From positions 1 to 25,471 of IMG/VR virus record IMGVR_UViG_3300042934_000088: 25,471 nt of DNA, one strand, 5' to 3'. Origin of the DNA: a virus. A program made the position numbers and the translations under genes. Within the stretch, counting starts at the first letter, position 1, and each line of letters starts with the position of its first letter. Below, one piece after another: positions 23,761-25,471 of this stretch. The notes beneath the pieces were generated by a model. That model made no database searches, had not been told where the DNA came from, and worked only from the letters and a program-made list of their open reading frames with translations.

Positions 23761-24111
23761 TTACACCTCCAAATTATTTGTTTCTACAGCTAACATCATT
23801 CTCCATTCTAGTTCGCTTAAATTATTATTGAAAGCTTCTATAACTGTAGAATTTGGTGGAGGATCGAATATTAGTTTTGTTTTTAAGTATAGATAAGTTT
23901 TTATCCCTTCTAAATTTATAGTTGTAGTGTTAATCCAGTCAGTCCATGTATCGTCAATTGAAGTTACTACGAAACCTGTAACAGGACCTATACCCATCTG
24001 TGATAGAGAGAATATTGTTGAATTGATAATTGTTGTGATGTCAGTATCGAAACTGTCATCGGTGACATCTATTCCTAATAACTTTTTCGTGTTGTTTAGT
24101 ATACTATCCAT
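23761..24111 (-). CDS. Head-tail connector-like protein
   Basis: A 116-residue, helical protein: KKLLGIDVTDDSFDTDITTI (9-28), SLSQMGIGPVTGF (35-48), then WTDWI and IKTYLYLKTKLIFDPPPNST and LSELEWRMMLAV. These features match the gp6/gp15-like head-tail connector proteins that add to the portal ring, and the FDPP[PS] and E[LF]EWR marks are characteristic. Here, however, it lies upstream of TerL rather than after the capsid gene, which is uncommon. AGGAGG precedes the ATG. The assignment is by pattern and memory, so a different role in packaging cannot be ruled out. Confidence 0.72.
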   Translation of the reverse strand: MDSILNNTKKLLGIDVTDDSFDTDITTIINSTIFSLSQMGIGPVTGFVVTSIDDTWTDWINTTTINLEGIKTYLYLKTKLIFDPPPNSTVIEAFNNNLSELEWRMMLAVETNNLEV

Positions 24112-24129
24112 AATGTAATCACCTCCTAT

Positions 24130-24543
24130 CTATTTCCAAGGACAAGTATCTCCTCTACTTCTATCAGTTATTATATTTGGAGATTTATCACCATAGTGAA
24201 TCGCATTGTGCGTTCGTAAACATGTGGCTATTAAATAATCTGGATTTATTAAATAATCCGTATTATCTAATATGTCTTCTTTTGAAATAGGATTCATGTG
24301 ATGAATTATTATGTTCTTATAAATTTCATAACCGTCTAATCCGAGATCACATCCTAGATCACGAATTATAATATCTCTCCTAGTGTCTAACCATATTTGA
24401 GATTTATAGAATACCTGGTTTAAGTATCTATCGAATCCAAATGTTAAGTCTGAAACTCTACCATTAAGTTTTAGATACTCAAATCTTTCATCAAAAGTTT
24501 TAAAATTCATTAACTCATTATATGTCCGAATTATTGTTCCCAC
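24130..24543 (-). CDS. HNH endonuclease of the packaging module
   Basis: A 137-residue HNH nuclease with a GTG start at 24543, behind GAGGAG, inside the end of the small-terminase gene (26-base overlap). The beta-alpha-metal core is visible: IIIRDLGCDLGLDGYEI (about 59-75), the HH of IIIHHMNPI (about 80-88), and the final LRTHNAIHYG (about 113-122), where N and H complete the site. In cos phages with 3' overhangs, HNH proteins beside terminase genes are needed for cos cleavage; this is established for HK97 gp74 and relatives. The position and the CCCCGGGG palindrome upstream support such a role. A free-standing homing function is less likely, given this conserved placement. Confidence 0.88.
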   Translation of the reverse strand: MGTIIRTYNELMNFKTFDERFEYLKLNGRVSDLTFGFDRYLNQVFYKSQIWLDTRRDIIIRDLGCDLGLDGYEIYKNIIIHHMNPISKEDILDNTDYLINPDYLIATCLRTHNAIHYGDKSPNIITDRSRGDTCPWK

Positions 24544-24841
24544 TGTAACTCCTCATCGCCGCTAAGGCGTTTGTATATAATTCTTCTATTACTTTTCCAG
24601 ATTTAATAGCTTCTGTTTTAGCTGTTATTAAGTCTAAGTTTTTCGCCAACGTTTGCTTCTCTAACATGCTAGTTGTAGATCCTAATTTTAGGAAGTGTGA
24701 TATTACTTGTGACGATGCAGAACCTTCCTTTAATTGTTTCTCGGCCAAATCGATGGCCAATGATATTAATTGATTTTCTCTAGATTCAGGTGTTAAACCA
24801 GGTCTAGACTTTCCTATACCTTTAGATGTATTCTTGGCCAC
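24518..24841 (-). CDS. Terminase small subunit (putative)
   Basis: A 107-residue protein starting at GTG 24841 with AAAGGAG seven bases upstream. The N-terminus, KGIGKSRPGLTPESRENQL, followed by SLAIDLAEKQLKEGSASSQV and SHFLKLGS, is a pattern seen directly before HNH and TerL genes of Bacillota phages and usually annotated as the small terminase or a DNA-binding packaging protein. The C-terminal half is a charged helix ending LYTNALAAMRSYSG. It should recognise the packaging site and feed TerL. It overlaps the HNH start by 26 bases. The assignment rests on position and recall of the family. Confidence 0.75.
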   Translation of the reverse strand: MAKNTSKGIGKSRPGLTPESRENQLISLAIDLAEKQLKEGSASSQVISHFLKLGSTTSMLEKQTLAKNLDLITAKTEAIKSGKVIEELYTNALAAMRSYSGNNNSDI

Positions 24842-24873
24842 TTCAATGCTCCTTTCTATTAGTTTTTATATAG

Positions 24874-25290
24874 TTATCTTTTAATCATATTCATTTCAGC
24901 TAGATAATTAGCTCCAACCAAACTAGCTGCTGAGCCAATAGTTAATAGACCTATCTTTAACATGTTCTTTTTAGTTTCTCTTTTGCCATATTCTATACGG
25001 GCATCATCTATGGTCTTTAAATCATCACTATTAAAATTCCAAGTTTTACCAGTTTGTTTTCTTACTACTTTACCAGACATCACATTCTTATAAGCTTCTT
25101 TTTGGATTGATCTTTCATATTTAGAATAATGCTTGTTTGATTCTCTTTTAGTATCTTCGTTTTGGAACTTAACTGTGTTTATTGCATCTTTCTTTAACAT
25201 TTTTTTATTGTTTTCAAAAGTAGATTGTCCTTTACCCCACTTCATACCTTTGATTCCAAAGTGACATAATTCTGTATTATATATTTGCAT
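24874..25290 (-). CDS. HFGIKGMKWG-tagged protein with C-terminal hydrophobic helix, first gene of the operon
   Basis: A 138-residue protein opening with MQIYNTELCHFGIKGMKWGK; its first 19 residues nearly equal those of the ADP-ribosyltransferase-like protein. The middle is highly charged and helical (DTKRESNKHYSKYERSIQKE), with TWNFNSDDLKTIDDARIEYG at about 83-102. The C-terminus (LKIGLLTIGSAASLVGANYL, about 111-130) is a likely membrane helix. No catalytic motif is seen. An AGGTGA site precedes ATG 25290. It is the first gene after the long hairpin and cos-like region, so it is probably among the first late genes transcribed. No function is known. Confidence 0.75.
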   Translation of the reverse strand: MQIYNTELCHFGIKGMKWGKGQSTFENNKKMLKKDAINTVKFQNEDTKRESNKHYSKYERSIQKEAYKNVMSGKVVRKQTGKTWNFNSDDLKTIDDARIEYGKRETKKNMLKIGLLTIGSAASLVGANYLAEMNMIKR

Positions 25291-25315
25291 ATTTTCACCT
25301 ACTTTAATTATTTAC

Positions 25316-25428
25316 TTTTCAGAGATATCTTTTAAACACGCCTAGGGGTGTACAATATGTGAGAATCGAAAGGGAGTAGCGATTATTATGGTTATTGTCT
25401 AGGCGCGTTTAAAAGACATCTCTGAAAA
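25316..25428 (-). repeat. 113-base hairpin with 30-bp inverted-repeat arms upstream of the packaging genes
   Basis: Arms at 25316-25345 and 25399-25428 match at 28 of 30 positions. On the minus (gene) strand both differences, at 25327 and 25338, are U-G wobbles; on the plus strand they are A-C mismatches, which favours a minus-strand RNA. Inside are further pairs: ACAATA (25352-25357) with TATTGT (25393-25398), and AATCG (25364-25368) with CGATT (25380-25384). The 11-base apical loop is at 25369-25379. No T-run follows on either strand, so it is not a typical terminator. It would lie in the 5' leader of the first late gene. Confidence 0.85.
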
Positions 25429-25429
25429 T

Positions 25430-25462
25430 GTACCCCCGGGGATTTTTTAGGGAGGCACCCGA
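25430..25462. other. Candidate cos (DNA end/cutting) region
   Basis: Just upstream of the HNH/terminase cluster is an 8-base perfect palindrome, CCCCGGGG, at 25434-25441 in an otherwise AT-rich genome. It sits in a longer GC-rich patch, ACCCCCGGGGATTTTTTAGG then GAGGCACCC. GC-rich palindromic cut sites with short 3' overhangs are typical of cos phages whose terminase works with an HNH protein. This is inference from composition and place; the actual cut is not visible. Confidence 0.45.
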
Positions 25463-25471
25463 TCAAATAGG

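Noticed and set aside
25369-25402. A plus-strand AAAGGGAG site followed by ATG and a four-codon frame in the hairpin
   Set aside because: The frame is only M-V-I-V and the wobble pattern points to the minus strand as the RNA strand. Nothing supports translation.
25316-25428. The long hairpin as a transcription terminator or insertion element
   Set aside because: No T-run follows on either strand, no transposase is near and the flanks are not a target-site duplication.
1-25471. tRNA genes, CRISPR arrays, integrase or attachment site
   Set aside because: I saw no cloverleaf-like sequence, no regularly spaced direct repeats and no recombinase gene; the only regular repeats are in-frame protein repeats. 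A subtle RNA could be missed by eye.

Overview
The window is the late (packaging, head, tail, lysis) region of a long-tailed siphovirus or prophage, seen in reverse: every supported gene is on the minus strand and transcription runs from about 25290 down to position 1. The DNA is AT-rich. Nearly every start has a strong AGGAGG-type ribosome binding site. The endolysin carries tyrosine/tryptophan-rich cell-wall repeats, and there are BhlA/UviB-type, XkdX-type and ComEA-type proteins. Together these point to a host in the Bacillota, most likely a Clostridia-like bacterium; the species cannot be read from the sequence. No integrase or repressor lies in the window, so lifestyle is undecided.

Layout in transcription order. 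(1) 25471-25291: no gene. It holds a CCCCGGGG palindrome that is a candidate cos site and a 113-base hairpin with 30-bp arms. (2) 25290-20077, packaging and cargo-like block: a tagged small protein, small terminase, HNH nuclease, head-tail connector-like protein, tagged ADP-ribosyltransferase-like protein, tagged small protein, large terminase and another tagged protein. Four of these share an HFG[IV]KGMxWG peptide. (3) 20060-15560, head: portal, coiled-coil scaffold-like protein, a fused prohead protease-major capsid protein with an apparent internal start for the capsid part, and two head-completion/joining proteins. (4) 15547-12488, tail tube and assembly: major tail protein with an Ig-like domain, a crAss001_48-like protein, an Acb2 anti-CBASS protein, the tail chaperone, a small frameshifted protein, a second assembly protein and a gp10-like protein. 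(5) 12491-2818, tail and fibres: a 1541-residue tape measure, Dit, Tal-like hub, two fibre proteins, then a tandemly duplicated pair (fibre-associated protein plus XkdX). (6) 2784-1072, lysis: a membrane-anchored ComEA-like helix-hairpin-helix protein, BhlA-like and three-helix holins, and an amidase endolysin, closed by a terminator near 1025-1057. (7) 995-1: MazG-like pyrophosphohydrolase, P-loop nucleotide kinase and a partial small gene.

The most unusual content is the set of proteins sharing the HFG[IV]KGMxWG tag around the terminase and portal. One is fused to an ADP-ribosyltransferase-like domain and two have C-terminal hydrophobic helices, which would fit virion-internal proteins delivered with the DNA (inference). 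The Acb2 gene in the tail operon and the long hairpin upstream of the packaging genes suggest conflict with host CBASS immunity. The capsid gene appears to encode two in-frame products.
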